Positions 1-9,318 of a stretch of DNA of 64,000 bases are shown here, one piece after another (position 1 is the stretch's first letter; each line of letters opens with the position of its first letter). Made by a program: the position numbers and the translations under genes. Origin of the DNA: Streptomyces hygroscopicus (GTDB taxonomy: Bacteria > Actinomycetota > Actinomycetes > Streptomycetales > Streptomycetaceae); NCBI RefSeq assembly GCF_026168105.1, contig NZ_LBMW01000009.1:62001-126000 (forward strand). Reading direction: 5' to 3'. The notes under the pieces are model-generated. The model ran no database searches, had not been told where the DNA came from, and was given only the letters and a program-made list of their open reading frames with translations.

Positions 1-241
1 GCCGCAGCCGGTGCAGCGTGCGGTTGGTGATGTCGGTCAGCGTCTGCCCCGCGCTGAGGATGTCCAGGTCGTAGTCGGGTTCGATCCCGAACAGCCGGTT
101 CACCTGGTCGAGCATGGACCGGTGCTGCCCGGTGACCGCGACCAGCGGCTCGAAATCGGCCGACTCCCGCAGCGCCTCGACAGCGGGAGCCATTTTGATC
201 GCCTCCGGCCGGGTTCCGTAAACGGCCATGATTCGCTTCAC
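1..241 (-). CDS. wecB: UDP-N-acetylglucosamine 2-epimerase (partial, N-terminus)
   Basis: The first 80 codons of a gene that runs off the left edge. The enzyme interconverts UDP-GlcNAc and UDP-ManNAc in the cytosol. The N-terminus reads [19 protein letters not shown], and the GTRPEAIK motif that begins this family is unmistakable; [10 protein letters not shown] follows at about residue 37, also typical. The GTG at 241 is chosen because a GGAGGAG ribosome site lies 4 nt before it; an ATG four codons inside is possible. It is divergent from the TagA/CpsF glycosyltransferase and the UDP-ManNAc dehydrogenase next door, so the three genes probably supply and use ManNAc/ManNAcA for a surface polymer. 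Confidence 0.93.
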   Translation of the reverse strand, partial: MKRIMAVYGTRPEAIKMAPAVEALRESADFEPLVAVTGQHRSMLDQVNRLFGIEPDYDLDILSAGQTLTDITNRTLHRLR

Positions 242-595
242 GTTTCTCCTCCGGCTGTGGGGTCACCGCACGGGTGCATATGCAGCTAGCTATCGCGCGG
301 GACCACGGCCGCAGCGCAGGCGAGCACGTCGGTCGGCTGGCCGGATGAGAGAAATCGCCCTTTCAGGTTGTCGGTGATCGGCCGGACCGCTGTTCCCGCG
401 GTCCTTTCGGCCGGGAGCGCCGTGTGCGTCGCGGCGCGGACCGGGGCGTAAGGCGGCCGCTCTCCGGCGGAGACCGGCGTCGGCGGGCGGGGTGGTCCAT
501 TCGAGTTGCGTTACCGGCCGGTCGCTCACTTCGCGACGGTGTGGGCGGCGCAGGCGCATAGCGTGGCGGACACGTCCACTGTCCAGGCGGAGGCT
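242..595. promoter_or_regulatory. divergent intergenic region between wecB and the tagA-like gene
   Basis: No convincing gene in these 354 bp. The part next to wecB has an unusually AT-rich patch at 275-292, containing the 10-bp palindrome TGCATATGCA (275-284) followed by AGCTAGCT. It lies 34 bp upstream of the wecB start and is the likeliest place for its promoter or operator. No clear promoter for the plus-strand gene is visible. Confidence 0.4.
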
Positions 596-1393
596 ATGGG
601 GCCAGACAATGTTCCCGCACCGATGGACCGGTCGGCGCGCTTGAGCGAGACGCTTCCGGTTCCCGTCTGCGGGGTGCCGGTGCACGCGTTGACCCTGGCG
701 GAAAGCGTCGCCGCGGCCGAGGAGTTGATCGCCGAAGGACGGCCTCACCAGCACATGTCGGTGAACGCGGCGAAAATCGTCAGGGCCCGACGCGATCCCG
801 GGCTGGCGAGCATCATCCGTTCCTGTTCCCTGGTCAACGCCGACGGGCAGGCGGTGGTGTGGGCCGGTCGCATGCTCGGCCGGACCCTTCCCGAACGGGT
901 CACCGGGATCGACCTCATGCTCGCGCTGTGGGAAAGCGCGGCGCGCCGGCACTACCGGGTCTTCCTGCTGGGCGCCGAGCCCGACGTGGTGCGCAAGGTG
1001 GCGGCCGTCGCGACCAGCCGGGGCGTGGACGTCGTAGGGCACCGCGACGGCTACTGGCGGGAGGAAGAGGAGCCGGATGTGGTCGCCGCCGTCCGTGCGG
1101 CCCGTCCCGACCTGCTCTTCCTCGCGGTGCCGACGCCACGGAAGGAGTACTTCCTCGCCCGGCATCTGGCCGCTCTGAACTGCGGGCTGGCGGTGGGCGT
1201 CGGCGGGTCCTTCGACGTGGTGGCCGGGCTCAGGGCGCGTGCCCCCCGATGGATGCGCAGGGCCGGCCTGGAGTGGTTCTTCCGGCTCCTGCAGGAGCCG
1301 CGGCGTCTGTTCACGCGCTACCTCGTCGGCAACACCGCCTTCGTCCTGCTGGTCCTGCGCGATGCCGTGGCGCGGCGGAACCCCCGCGGATAG
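596..1393 (+). CDS. WecG/TagA/CpsF family glycosyltransferase
   Basis: A 265-residue glycosyltransferase of the WecG/TagA/CpsF family, which adds N-acetylmannosamine or N-acetylmannosaminuronate to a polyprenyl-linked acceptor at the cytoplasmic membrane face. Visible signatures are NADGQAVVW (about residue 80), VTGIDLM, VFLLGAEPDVV and the C-terminal block GGSFDVVAGLRARAPRWMRR followed by GLEWFFRL and EPRRLFTRY, all typical. The length fits the family. The ATG at 596 follows a GGAGG only 2 nt away, so the start is uncertain; the frame stays open upstream to a TTG at 506. It lies between wecB and wecC, which would make its donor UDP-ManNAc(A). Confidence 0.88.
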   Translation: MGPDNVPAPMDRSARLSETLPVPVCGVPVHALTLAESVAAAEELIAEGRPHQHMSVNAAKIVRARRDPGLASIIRSCSLVNADGQAVVWAGRMLGRTLPERVTGIDLMLALWESAARRHYRVFLLGAEPDVVRKVAAVATSRGVDVVGHRDGYWREEEEPDVVAAVRAARPDLLFLAVPTPRKEYFLARHLAALNCGLAVGVGGSFDVVAGLRARAPRWMRRAGLEWFFRLLQEPRRLFTRYLVGNTAFVLLVLRDAVARRNPRG

Positions 1394-1485
1394 CACCGTG
1401 GCCGTTCCCCCTCCTCCTCGTCCTTGGGCAATGACTCCGCTCCCCCCGTGTGCTTCTGCCAGACGAAGTTGAGAAAGGAAATCGT

Positions 1486-2727
1486 GTGTTCAGCACCGTC
1501 TCCGTTGTAGGGCTCGGATACATCGGGCTGCCGACCGCTGCCGCGCTCGCCACCAAGGGAGTGGACGTCGTCGGCGTGGACGTCAACCAGGCCACGGTCG
1601 ACCTCATCAACGCCGGACAGGCGCCCTTCGTGGAACCGGACCTCGCCGTCGCGGTGAGCGGTGCGGTGGCAATGGGACGTCTGCGCGCCTCGTCGAAGAC
1701 GGAGCCCGCCGACGCGTTCATCATCGCCGTCCCCACGCCCGTGGGCGAGGACCAGGAGCCGGATCTCTCCTGTGTCCGTGACGCGGCGGCGGCGGTGGCC
1801 GATGTGCTGCAACCCGGCGCGCTCGTGGTCCTGGAGTCGACGTCGCCGCCGGGAACGACGCTGCGGCTCTCCCAGTGGCTCGCCGAGCGGCGGCCGGACC
1901 TGACCTTCCCGCACAGCGCCGGCAGTGCCGCGGACGTGCATGTCGCGCACTGCCCGGAGCGTGTGCTGCCGGGCAGGATCATGATCGAGATCGTCACCAA
2001 CGACCGTCTGATCGGCGGGGTGAGCGAATGCTGCGGCGCGCGGGCCAAGGGCCTGTACGAGTTGTTCACCCAGGGGCGGTGCCATGTCACGGATGCCACC
2101 ACCGCGGAGATCGCCAAGCTGAGCGAGAACGCGTTCCGCGACGTCAACATTGCCTTTGCCAATGAGCTTTCGATGATCTGCGACCGGCTCGGCGTCGACA
2201 CCGCCGATGTGATCGCCCTGGCCAACCGGCATCCGCGGGTCAACATCCTGCAACCGGGCCCCGGGGTGGGCGGGCACTGCATCGCCGTGGATCCGTGGTT
2301 CATCGTGAGCGCGGCACCCGAACAGTCCCAGTTGATCAGAACCGCGAGGCAGGTGAACGACACCAAGCCGGGGCACGTCATCGCCGAGGTGAAGAACACG
2401 GCCTCGCGCTTCAAGTCCCCCGTCATCGCCTGCCTGGGACTCGCCTTCAAGGCGAACGTCGACGATCTGCGGGAGAGTCCCGCCCTGCACATCGCCTCGG
2501 AGCTCGCCCGGCAGGAGGTCGGCCGCCTGCTCGTGGTCGAGCCGCACATCGACGAACTGCCCGCCGTGCTGGCCGAGACGGGACAGTCGAAGCTCGTCGA
2601 CCTCGAGGCGGCTCTCCACGAAGCCGACGTCATCGTCCTGCTGGTCGACCATGACGCGTTCCGTCCGGTCAAGCGGACCCAGCTGAGGGGGAAGGTCGTC
2701 TTCGACACGCGGGGCATCTGGCGGTAG
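1486..2727 (+). CDS. wecC: UDP-N-acetyl-D-mannosaminuronate dehydrogenase (nucleotide-sugar dehydrogenase)
   Basis: A 413-residue NAD-dependent UDP-sugar dehydrogenase that oxidises C6 of the sugar to a carboxylate. The Rossmann motif VVGLGYIGLP starts at residue 6. The catalytic cysteine lies in GPGVGGHCIAVDPWF, the WecC-type variant rather than the UDP-glucose dehydrogenase form. The C-terminal domain carries LGLAFKANVDDLRESP. The GTG at 1486 is preferred because AAAGGA precedes it by 6 nt; an in-frame GTG at 1450 lacks a site. With wecB it makes UDP-ManNAcA. A double hairpin follows the stop codon. Confidence 0.92.
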   Translation: MFSTVSVVGLGYIGLPTAAALATKGVDVVGVDVNQATVDLINAGQAPFVEPDLAVAVSGAVAMGRLRASSKTEPADAFIIAVPTPVGEDQEPDLSCVRDAAAAVADVLQPGALVVLESTSPPGTTLRLSQWLAERRPDLTFPHSAGSAADVHVAHCPERVLPGRIMIEIVTNDRLIGGVSECCGARAKGLYELFTQGRCHVTDATTAEIAKLSENAFRDVNIAFANELSMICDRLGVDTADVIALANRHPRVNILQPGPGVGGHCIAVDPWFIVSAAPEQSQLIRTARQVNDTKPGHVIAEVKNTASRFKSPVIACLGLAFKANVDDLRESPALHIASELARQEVGRLLVVEPHIDELPAVLAETGQSKLVDLEAALHEADVIVLLVDHDAFRPVKRTQLRGKVVFDTRGIWR

Positions 2728-2740
2728 CGCCCGGCGGGCG

Positions 2741-2799
2741 GCGCCGGCTCTCCGCGAGCCGGCGCGGCGAGGTGGACCGGCCGGGCCGTCGGCCCGGCC
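2741..2799. terminator. two hairpins between convergent genes
   Basis: Two perfect inverted repeats follow wecC and precede the 3' end of the convergent methyltransferase. The first has 10-bp arms at 2741-2750 and 2756-2765 with a 5-nt loop. The second has 9-bp arms at 2779-2787 and 2791-2799 with a 3-nt loop. They could stop transcription from both sides. There is no U tract, as is usual in this group. Confidence 0.7.
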
Positions 2800-2802
2800 C
2801 CG

Positions 2803-3567
2803 TCACCGGCGGCCGGTCACCACGACGTACCAGCCGAAGGGGCGGAGCCAGTCCGGCAGGAGGTAACCGCTGAGGGCCGGGTGCTCGGTGCGTACGCGGA
2901 CGTCATGGAATTGCGAGAACAGGCTCCTTGCGGACTGCCGGCTGTAAAGACGCACGAGCGGGCGCTGTTCCAGGGCGTCCGCTCCGTATTCGAGCTCCGG
3001 AAGATAGTCCCGCCACGTCTGCGAACGCCAGCGAAGCCGCACCGCGTATTCCACAGCCTTTTGCGCGGCGAACATGCTGTGTTTGTGGTACAGCGCGACC
3101 AGGAATGTCGCGCCCGGACGCATGACCCGCCACATCTCCGCGATCGCGCGCTCCGGGTGGTCCGTGTGGTGCAGCACCCCGAAGGAGTAGACGCCGTCGA
3201 ACGACTGGTCCGGGAAGGGCATGTCCTCGGCATCGGCCACCTGAGCGGTTCCGGGACGCCCCTCCAGCTCCAGACGTGTCTGAGTCAACTGGGCGCCGTG
3301 GGAGGCCAGGTCGATCGCGGCGGTGTCCCCGGCGAGTGAGGCGATGACGGAGTGGTCGGTGCCGGCGCCGCACCCGATCTCCAGGACGCGCCCCCCGCGG
3401 GGCACCCACGAGCGGATCAGATCGGGAAGCCAGGGCTGCAGCGCGTATCGACTGCGTGTCATTTGTTCGTAGAATTCTGATGTTCCTTCCGGTGCGGCTG
3501 CGAGGTTGATGCCCGCCGGATTCTCCGACCATTGTTTTGTCGCAGCTGCGCGCGCTTCGGTTTCCAT
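2803..3567 (-). CDS. class I SAM-dependent methyltransferase
   Basis: A 254-residue methyltransferase of the Methyltransf_11/UbiE type. Motif I is VLEIGCGAGTD (about residue 66), followed by the acidic loop AIDLA, motif IV YSFGVLHHTDHPE and the motif VMRPGATFLVALYHK. The N-terminal KQWSENPAG resembles the opening of small methyltransferases found in surface-polysaccharide and natural-product clusters. The ATG at 3567 is chosen because this block lies about ten residues from it in relatives; ATGs at 3609 and 3624 are in frame but would overlap a palindrome at 3592-3608. The substrate is unknown; O-methylation of a sugar or lipid carrier is possible from context. Confidence 0.8.
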   Translation of the reverse strand: METEARAAATKQWSENPAGINLAAAPEGTSEFYEQMTRSRYALQPWLPDLIRSWVPRGGRVLEIGCGAGTDHSVIASLAGDTAAIDLASHGAQLTQTRLELEGRPGTAQVADAEDMPFPDQSFDGVYSFGVLHHTDHPERAIAEMWRVMRPGATFLVALYHKHSMFAAQKAVEYAVRLRWRSQTWRDYLPELEYGADALEQRPLVRLYSRQSARSLFSQFHDVRVRTEHPALSGYLLPDWLRPFGWYVVVTGRR

Positions 3568-3862
3568 GAAGTGGATGCTACCCACTACGGTTGGAAAAGC
3601 GTTTTCCATGGGGCGGCGATTCATGGTCCCGGGATGATTTTTCTGTATTCCGGTGTTGCAGGGTCGACAGAGGAAGTCGCGGCCGTATGTTGGCCTTCGC
3701 CCGCACGCCCACGGCCGTCCTCCGGAGGTTCCACTGTCTGTTCACAGCGATGGCCGAAGCGGTAGGGGCGGGGGACCGAGGTGGGCTGTTCTGGCCGAGT
3801 CGCACTCCCAGGTCCCCGGGGCGGGGAGGGCCGCCGCCCAGGTGCTGGGGCAGGAACCCGTG
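3568..3862. promoter_or_regulatory. divergent control region with a 17-bp palindrome
   Basis: This lies between the methyltransferase (minus) and the glycosyltransferase operon (plus). It holds a perfect palindrome at 3592-3608, TGGAAAA-GCG-TTTTCCA, very AT-rich for this genome. A second short inverted repeat, AGTGG/CCACT, lies at 3570-3586 just before the methyltransferase ATG. Both look like operator sites. The plus-strand frame of the glycosyltransferase is open back to 3653, so the right part could be coding if that gene starts early. Confidence 0.5.
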
Positions 3863-5404
3863 ATGGTGATGGCCGCGCACGACGCGGTCCGCAACCTCGG
3901 CAGCTACCGGGCACAGCTGAGGCGGCTGGACGTGTCGGGTGTCGCGCTGCTCAGCAACGACGCGGCGCGCAGAACGTTCGCCGGCCCGTTCGACCTGGTC
4001 CTGGCGCTGGCGCCGGTACGTGAACGATGCGTCATCGACGCGCGACCGCCCGGCCGCAGGCTGCCGGCCGGCGGCGCCGGGTCCGTGGTGGCGCGCTGCG
4101 CCCGCGACGCCGCCACGGCCGGCCGCATCCTTCTGCGGGGGCTGACGTCCCAGGTTCAGGGGCCGCCGAAGAACGCGTCCGGTGCCGCCCCGGCGGAACG
4201 GTCCTGGATCCTCGCACTCTGGCGCGACGCCGCGGACGCCGGAGTGGGCGGGGCGGTCACTCATGTGGCGGGCATCCTCGCCGGATTCCGGCAACTCGGC
4301 CGGCCGGTGGCCCTGGTGACCAACGGCAGCCCGCCCGAACCGCTCCGGGCCGCGGTCGATGTCGTCGAGACCACCGCACCGTTGCCCCGGGGGGCCCGGT
4401 TCACCAGGGAGTCGGCGTGGGCCGCCGCCAACGACGAGATGTGCCGGACGGCGCTCGATGTCGCCCGCCGTATGCCGCCGGCCTTCGTCTACGAGCGCAA
4501 TGCCTTCCTGACCCGCGCGGGCGCCGATGTCAGCCGCCGACTGGGTGTCCCGTTCGTTCTGGAATGGAATGCCTCTGCGGTTTGGGCGCACCGGAACTGG
4601 TACCGGCAGGCTCCCGCGAAGAAGCTCTTCGGGATCCTCGGGCAGCGTTACGAGCGGTACTCCGTGAACAGCGCCGATGTCGTGGCCGCTGTCTCAGTCG
4701 GCGCGGCGAGGATGGCGACGGACGCGGGAGCCGACCCGGCGGGCATCCAGGTGGTGGCGAACGCGGTCGACCCGGCGGACGTCCCCGAGCCGGCACCGCG
4801 GGCCCTTCGCCGGGGCACCCTGCTGGGCTGGGTCGGCAGTTTCGGCCCCTGGCACGGTGTCGAGGTGGCCATCGAATGCCTCCGCCACCTCCCGCTCGAC
4901 GTAGAGCTGGTCATGGTCGGTGACGGGGAGCAGCGAGCGGCGTGCGAGCAGATGGCGGCCCGGCTGGGCCTCGGCGACCGCATCACCTGGACCGGGAGCC
5001 TTCCGCGGACCGAGGCGCTCGAGGTCCTGTCCGGCTGCGACGTCCTGCTGTCGCCCCACGTGTGGAAGGGGGACGGCACCTTCTTCGGCTCGCCCACGAA
5101 ACTGTTCGAATACATGGCGCTCGGCAGGCCCATCGTGGCCAGCCGTCTGGAGCAGATCGGCGAGATCCTCGTCGACGAGGTGACGGCGATGCTCACCGAG
5201 CCCGGAAACCCGAAGTCCCTCGCCGCCGGTGTTGCAAGAGTGCTGGAGCTGCCCGACCGGGGGGCGGCGATCGGACTCGAGGCACGCCGGCAGGCGCTGG
5301 CGGAGCACACCTGGGACAGGCGGGCGGCACAGATCCTCTCAGCGCTGTCCCTGCCGTCCCTGCCGTCCCTTCCGGCCCCCCGGCCGGTCCTGGAAAGAGG
5401 CTGA
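3863..5404 (+). CDS. glycosyltransferase family 4-type, with N-terminal extension
   Basis: A GT-B retaining glycosyltransferase, 513 residues from the chosen ATG. The C-terminal half is Glycos_transf_1: LGWVGSFGPWHGVE, ELVMVGDGEQR, ITWTGSLPR, then GSPTKLFEYMALGRPIVAS and EIGEIL-like residues (EQIGEIL), which bind the nucleotide sugar. The first ~110 residues before RSWILALWRDAADAG match nothing I recognise. The ATG at 3863 has AGGA 7 nt upstream, but the frame is open to a GTG at 3653. The stop is 1 nt before the next start, so it is translated together with the amidotransferase. The sugar donor cannot be told from sequence. Confidence 0.82.
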   Translation: MVMAAHDAVRNLGSYRAQLRRLDVSGVALLSNDAARRTFAGPFDLVLALAPVRERCVIDARPPGRRLPAGGAGSVVARCARDAATAGRILLRGLTSQVQGPPKNASGAAPAERSWILALWRDAADAGVGGAVTHVAGILAGFRQLGRPVALVTNGSPPEPLRAAVDVVETTAPLPRGARFTRESAWAAANDEMCRTALDVARRMPPAFVYERNAFLTRAGADVSRRLGVPFVLEWNASAVWAHRNWYRQAPAKKLFGILGQRYERYSVNSADVVAAVSVGAARMATDAGADPAGIQVVANAVDPADVPEPAPRALRRGTLLGWVGSFGPWHGVEVAIECLRHLPLDVELVMVGDGEQRAACEQMAARLGLGDRITWTGSLPRTEALEVLSGCDVLLSPHVWKGDGTFFGSPTKLFEYMALGRPIVASRLEQIGEILVDEVTAMLTEPGNPKSLAAGVARVLELPDRGAAIGLEARRQALAEHTWDRRAAQILSALSLPSLPSLPAPRPVLERG

Positions 5405-5405
5405 C

Positions 5406-7325
5406 ATGTGCGGCATCGCAGGGGTCTACGAGTACGGACGCGCGGTGGGGCGTGTCACATCCGAAACGGTCACGCGCATGCGGGACACCCTCGGCCACCG
5501 GGGCCCGGACGGCGCCGGAGTCCATGTCAGCGAGGACGGGCGGGTGGGACTCGGCCACCGGCGGCTCGCCATCGTCGACCTGTCGCACGGCATGCAGCCC
5601 ATGTTCGGCGAGGACGGGGAGTGCCTGGTCTTCAACGGGGAGATCTACAACTATCCGGCACTGCGCCGCGAACTCGAAGGCAGGGGCGCCCGCTTCCGCA
5701 CCGACTGCGACACCGAGGTGATCCTGCACGCGTACCGGCACTACGGTGATGCGTGCGTCGAGCGCCTCACCGGCATGTTCGCCTTCGCGCTGTGGGACCC
5801 CGGTGCCGAGCGGCTTCTGTTCGCCCGTGACCCGGTCGGGGAGAAGCCCTTCTACTGGACCGTCCAGGACGGCACCTTCCTGTTCGCCTCCGAGACCAAG
5901 GCGCTGCTGGCCCACCCGCGGGTCACCGCCGAGGTCAACACCGCGGTTCTCGAGAGCTATCTGGCCAACCTCGTGGTCCCCTCCCCGGCGACCCTCTACC
6001 GGGGCATCAACAAGCTGCCTCCCGGGACGGCCGGCACGTGCGACGCCAGGGGCGTGCGGACATGGCGGTACCGGGACCTCGCCGCGGGCCGCACATTCCT
6101 CGATGTGTCGTTGTCCGACGCGGCGGAGCGGGTACGCACCCTGCTGCAACGGTCCGTGCAGGCACGGCTGATGAGTGACGTTCCGGTCGGGGTCCTGCTC
6201 AGCGGGGGCTTCGACTCCACCTCGCTGGTCGCGCTGCTGCGTGACCGCGCCGAGGGCACCTCGACCTTCTCCGTGGGCTTCGGTGACGCACCGGAGCTGG
6301 ACGAGCGGCACGAGGCGCGCTGGGTGGCCCGGCATTTCGGTACCGACCACCACGAGGTGACGGTCTCACCCCGGGAGGCGCTGGAGACGCTGGCGGCCAT
6401 GGTCCACCACCAGGACGAGCCGCTCGCCGATCCGGTCTGCATGCCCCTCGGCTTCGTCTGCGCCCTGGCGCGGCAGCGTGGTGTCCCCGTAGTGCTGGCC
6501 GGTGAAGGCGCCGACGAACTCTTCTGGGGATATCCGACCTATTCGCGTGTGATGCGACGGCAACGCGAGCTGCAGCTGTTCCAGAAGCTGCCCGCCGGGG
6601 CGCGCCGCCTGCTCACCGGCGTGGTGCCCCGCTCCCGGCGCGGCAGGGCCTACGAGATTCTCGCGGGCGCCGCCGCGGGCAGGCAGTACCCGATGCACTT
6701 CCCGCTCTGCATGCCCACCACCCTGCGCTCGGATCTGCTGATCCCCCGCCAGTACGACCCGCCGCTCGTCCGGCCTCCGCTCGGCGACGGAGAAACCGGA
6801 CTGCAGACGGTGGCGTTCGACACCCAGCACTACGAGTTCTCGCTCCGGCTGCCGGAGCTGCTTCTCATGCGCATCGACCGCTTCTCCATGGCGCACTCCG
6901 TCGAGGCCCGCGTTCCCTTCCTCGATCCGGAGCTCGTGGAGTTCGCCTACCGGCTGCCCGTCCACTACAAGGTGGACCGGGACCGCACGAAGGTCGTACT
7001 GCGACAGGCCCTCGCCGACATCGTGCCGGAGCGGGTGATGAAGCGGAGGAAGCAGGGCTTCGGTGCCCCGATCGCGCACTGGTTGCGCGGCCCGATGGGG
7101 GACGCACTGCTCGACCTGCTGGACTCACCCGCGATGGGCCGGTACTTCCGTACCCGGACGCTCGCCGAGATGGCCGCCGAACACCGGGCCGGACGGGCAC
7201 AGCATGCGTGGTCCCTGTGGCCCGTCCTCAACTTCGCGGTGTGGCACCGGGTGTGGGTCGAAGGCGTCCCGGCCGATGAGCTGACCGACCGGATGATGAG
7301 CAGGTGCACCGTTGAGGCACGCTGA
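5406..7325 (+). CDS. asparagine synthase-type glutamine amidotransferase, copy 1
   Basis: A 639-residue AsnB-type enzyme. The N-terminal glutaminase domain begins MCGIAGVYEY with the nucleophile Cys2, followed by HRGPDG and FNGEIYN. The C-terminal synthetase domain has the ATP-pyrophosphatase motif LLSGGFDS, AGEGADELFWGY, and the late motifs EARVPFLD and KRRKQGFG. All expected catalytic positions are present. The family uses glutamine ammonia and ATP to amidate a carboxylate. In this locus, after wecC, the substrate may be the uronic acid carboxylate (giving a uronamide) rather than aspartate; that is inference. GAAAGAGG lies 5 nt upstream, and the following gene overlaps the stop by 14 nt. 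Confidence 0.9.
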   Translation: MCGIAGVYEYGRAVGRVTSETVTRMRDTLGHRGPDGAGVHVSEDGRVGLGHRRLAIVDLSHGMQPMFGEDGECLVFNGEIYNYPALRRELEGRGARFRTDCDTEVILHAYRHYGDACVERLTGMFAFALWDPGAERLLFARDPVGEKPFYWTVQDGTFLFASETKALLAHPRVTAEVNTAVLESYLANLVVPSPATLYRGINKLPPGTAGTCDARGVRTWRYRDLAAGRTFLDVSLSDAAERVRTLLQRSVQARLMSDVPVGVLLSGGFDSTSLVALLRDRAEGTSTFSVGFGDAPELDERHEARWVARHFGTDHHEVTVSPREALETLAAMVHHQDEPLADPVCMPLGFVCALARQRGVPVVLAGEGADELFWGYPTYSRVMRRQRELQLFQKLPAGARRLLTGVVPRSRRGRAYEILAGAAAGRQYPMHFPLCMPTTLRSDLLIPRQYDPPLVRPPLGDGETGLQTVAFDTQHYEFSLRLPELLLMRIDRFSMAHSVEARVPFLDPELVEFAYRLPVHYKVDRDRTKVVLRQALADIVPERVMKRRKQGFGAPIAHWLRGPMGDALLDLLDSPAMGRYFRTRTLAEMAAEHRAGRAQHAWSLWPVLNFAVWHRVWVEGVPADELTDRMMSRCTVEAR

Positions 7326-9318
7326 CCGCCCCGACCGCCCCGACCACCGCCCCGACCACGGCCCCGAACGGCCCCGGCGCCTTGCCCGCCTGCGGCGGCT
7401 GGCCGTGTCGGCCGCCGCGCTGCCGCCCGGCGTGCTGGCCGCGGAGGCGGGATGGCGGATCGCGCGCAAGGGGGCGAGGGCGCTCGAGGACGGACGGGAG
7501 CGGAGGGCGGGGTCGCGGCCGCCTCTCCCGGAGCCCTGGAGGCCCTTCCTCCTCGGCGGAGTCGGTACCCGTTCGAAGGTGGCGCCGAGCCCGCTGGAGC
7601 TCGAGGAGTGCCTGCGCGAGGCGGATGCGGCGCTCGACGGCAGATTCACCGTCCTCGGTCACGGGCCCGTGGCGATGACCCCCGAGGGGCGGGGCTGGCA
7701 CCAGGACCCCGTCCACGGCTTCACCTGGCCCGCCCGGCACCACCGTTGCCTGGGCCCCGTCCCGGGCCTCGCCGACATCAAGGTTCCCTGGGAGGTGGGC
7801 CGGCTCCAGTGGCTGGCCGCTCTCGCGCGGGCCCACGTCTACACCGGTGACTCCCGGTACCGCGACGGCGCGGTGGACCTGCTGCGGTCGTGGGCCGAGG
7901 CGAACCCCGTCGGCTCGGGGCCGAACTGGGCGAACGCGATGGAGGCGGGGATCCGCGCGGCCAACCTGGTGTGGTCCGCGGAGATCCTCGGTGATCCGGA
8001 ACTGACCGCTCTGGCCGGTGGGATGCTGCGAGACCACGGATGGTTCATCCTGGGGAACCTCGAGTACACCCCGCGCCTGACCAGCAACCACTACCTCGCC
8101 GATCTCGTCGGCCTGGTCCACGCGGGCGGGGCCCTGCGCCACAGCGCCGCCGGGCGCCTCTGGCTCCGGGCGGGCGGGCGGCAGTTACAACGGGAGGTCC
8201 TCGGACAGTTCTACGAGGACGGCTCCAACTTCGAGGCGTCCACCGGGTATCACCGTCTGTCGACCGAGCTGGCACTCATGGGGTTGCTCGCGCTGCGGCG
8301 CCTGGGCGTCCCCGTCCGTCCCGAGGCCCGGGACCGTGTGCTGTCGGCGGTGGAGGTGCTGTCCGCAGTCACCAAACCCGACGGGCTGCTTCCCGCCCTC
8401 GGTGACGACGACAGCGGTCTGGTGGCCGGCCTGCAGTCCGGCCGGAACCCTCGTGACCCGGCCCCCGTTCTCGCCGCCGCGACCGTCCTGAGTGGTCCGG
8501 GTCCTTCCGGTCGGGCGGCGCAACCCGCGCCCGAACTGGCGCAGTGGTGCGGGGCGCGGGCCGGTGGCGCCGGTGCCCGGCCCCGGGCCGCGTCCTTCCC
8601 GGGGGCCGGCTGGTACGTGCTGGCCGACGGGCCGTACTGGTGCCTCACGGAGTGCGGGGGCGTGGGCCAGCACGGCAACGGCGGGCACGGGCACAACGAC
8701 ACGCTCTCGTTCGTGCTGTGTGTGCAGGGCCGGGAGTTCGTCACCGATCCCGGAACCGGCGTGTACACCGCCGATCCCGAACTGCGGAACCTGCTGCGCG
8801 CCACCCGTTCCCACGCCACGGTCGAGGTGGACGGTGAGGAACAGAACCGCATCGACCCCCGACAGCTGTTCACCATGGGAAACGACGATCGCGCGCGAGT
8901 GGTGCACACCCATGGGGACAGTGCCGGCCGGCAGGTCGTGGAAGCGGTCCACGACGGCTACCGCAGGCTCGGTGATCCGGTGGCGCACCGGCGCCGCTTC
9001 ACCCTCGACCGGGACGGGCTGACCGTCTCGGACACCGTCGACTGCGCCGCCGGCCACACCCTCCTGGTCAGCCTTCCCCTGGCACCGGGCGTGTGTGCCG
9101 AGCCGCGTGACGGCCACACCGTGCTGTCCGCCGACGACACGCTGGTGGGACTGGCCCAGACCGCCGGGCCCGAACTCTCCTTCCGTGTCGAGGAGATGCC
9201 GTGGTCCCCCGCCTACGGCCGGATCGACACCACGCACGTCCTGCGCGCGACCTTACGGGTCGACGGCCCGGTCACCTGGACACTGCGGTTCAGTCTGGCG
9301 GACGGAGCACGGGAATGA
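7312..9318 (+). CDS. heparinase II/III-like polysaccharide lyase family protein
   Basis: A 668-residue protein with an N-terminal alpha/alpha-toroid (about residues 130-370, with LQWLAALARAHVYTGD, NWANAMEAGIRAANL and LTSNHYLADLVGL) and a C-terminal beta domain of the Hepar_II_III type (GGHGHNDTLSF, EFVTDPGTGVYT, RSHATVEVDG). Such proteins cleave uronic-acid polymers by beta-elimination. In EPS loci they are often found beside an AsnB protein and a fused oxidoreductase, as here. No signal peptide is seen, so a cytoplasmic role is possible. The start is a TTG at 7312 inside asnB copy 1; a later GTG at 7405 is the alternative. The first 40 codons are low-complexity (Pro/Asp/Arg). Confidence 0.82.
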   Translation: MRHADRPDRPDHRPDHGPERPRRLARLRRLAVSAAALPPGVLAAEAGWRIARKGARALEDGRERRAGSRPPLPEPWRPFLLGGVGTRSKVAPSPLELEECLREADAALDGRFTVLGHGPVAMTPEGRGWHQDPVHGFTWPARHHRCLGPVPGLADIKVPWEVGRLQWLAALARAHVYTGDSRYRDGAVDLLRSWAEANPVGSGPNWANAMEAGIRAANLVWSAEILGDPELTALAGGMLRDHGWFILGNLEYTPRLTSNHYLADLVGLVHAGGALRHSAAGRLWLRAGGRQLQREVLGQFYEDGSNFEASTGYHRLSTELALMGLLALRRLGVPVRPEARDRVLSAVEVLSAVTKPDGLLPALGDDDSGLVAGLQSGRNPRDPAPVLAAATVLSGPGPSGRAAQPAPELAQWCGARAGGAGARPRAASFPGAGWYVLADGPYWCLTECGGVGQHGNGGHGHNDTLSFVLCVQGREFVTDPGTGVYTADPELRNLLRATRSHATVEVDGEEQNRIDPRQLFTMGNDDRARVVHTHGDSAGRQVVEAVHDGYRRLGDPVAHRRRFTLDRDGLTVSDTVDCAAGHTLLVSLPLAPGVCAEPRDGHTVLSADDTLVGLAQTAGPELSFRVEEMPWSPAYGRIDTTHVLRATLRVDGPVTWTLRFSLADGARE

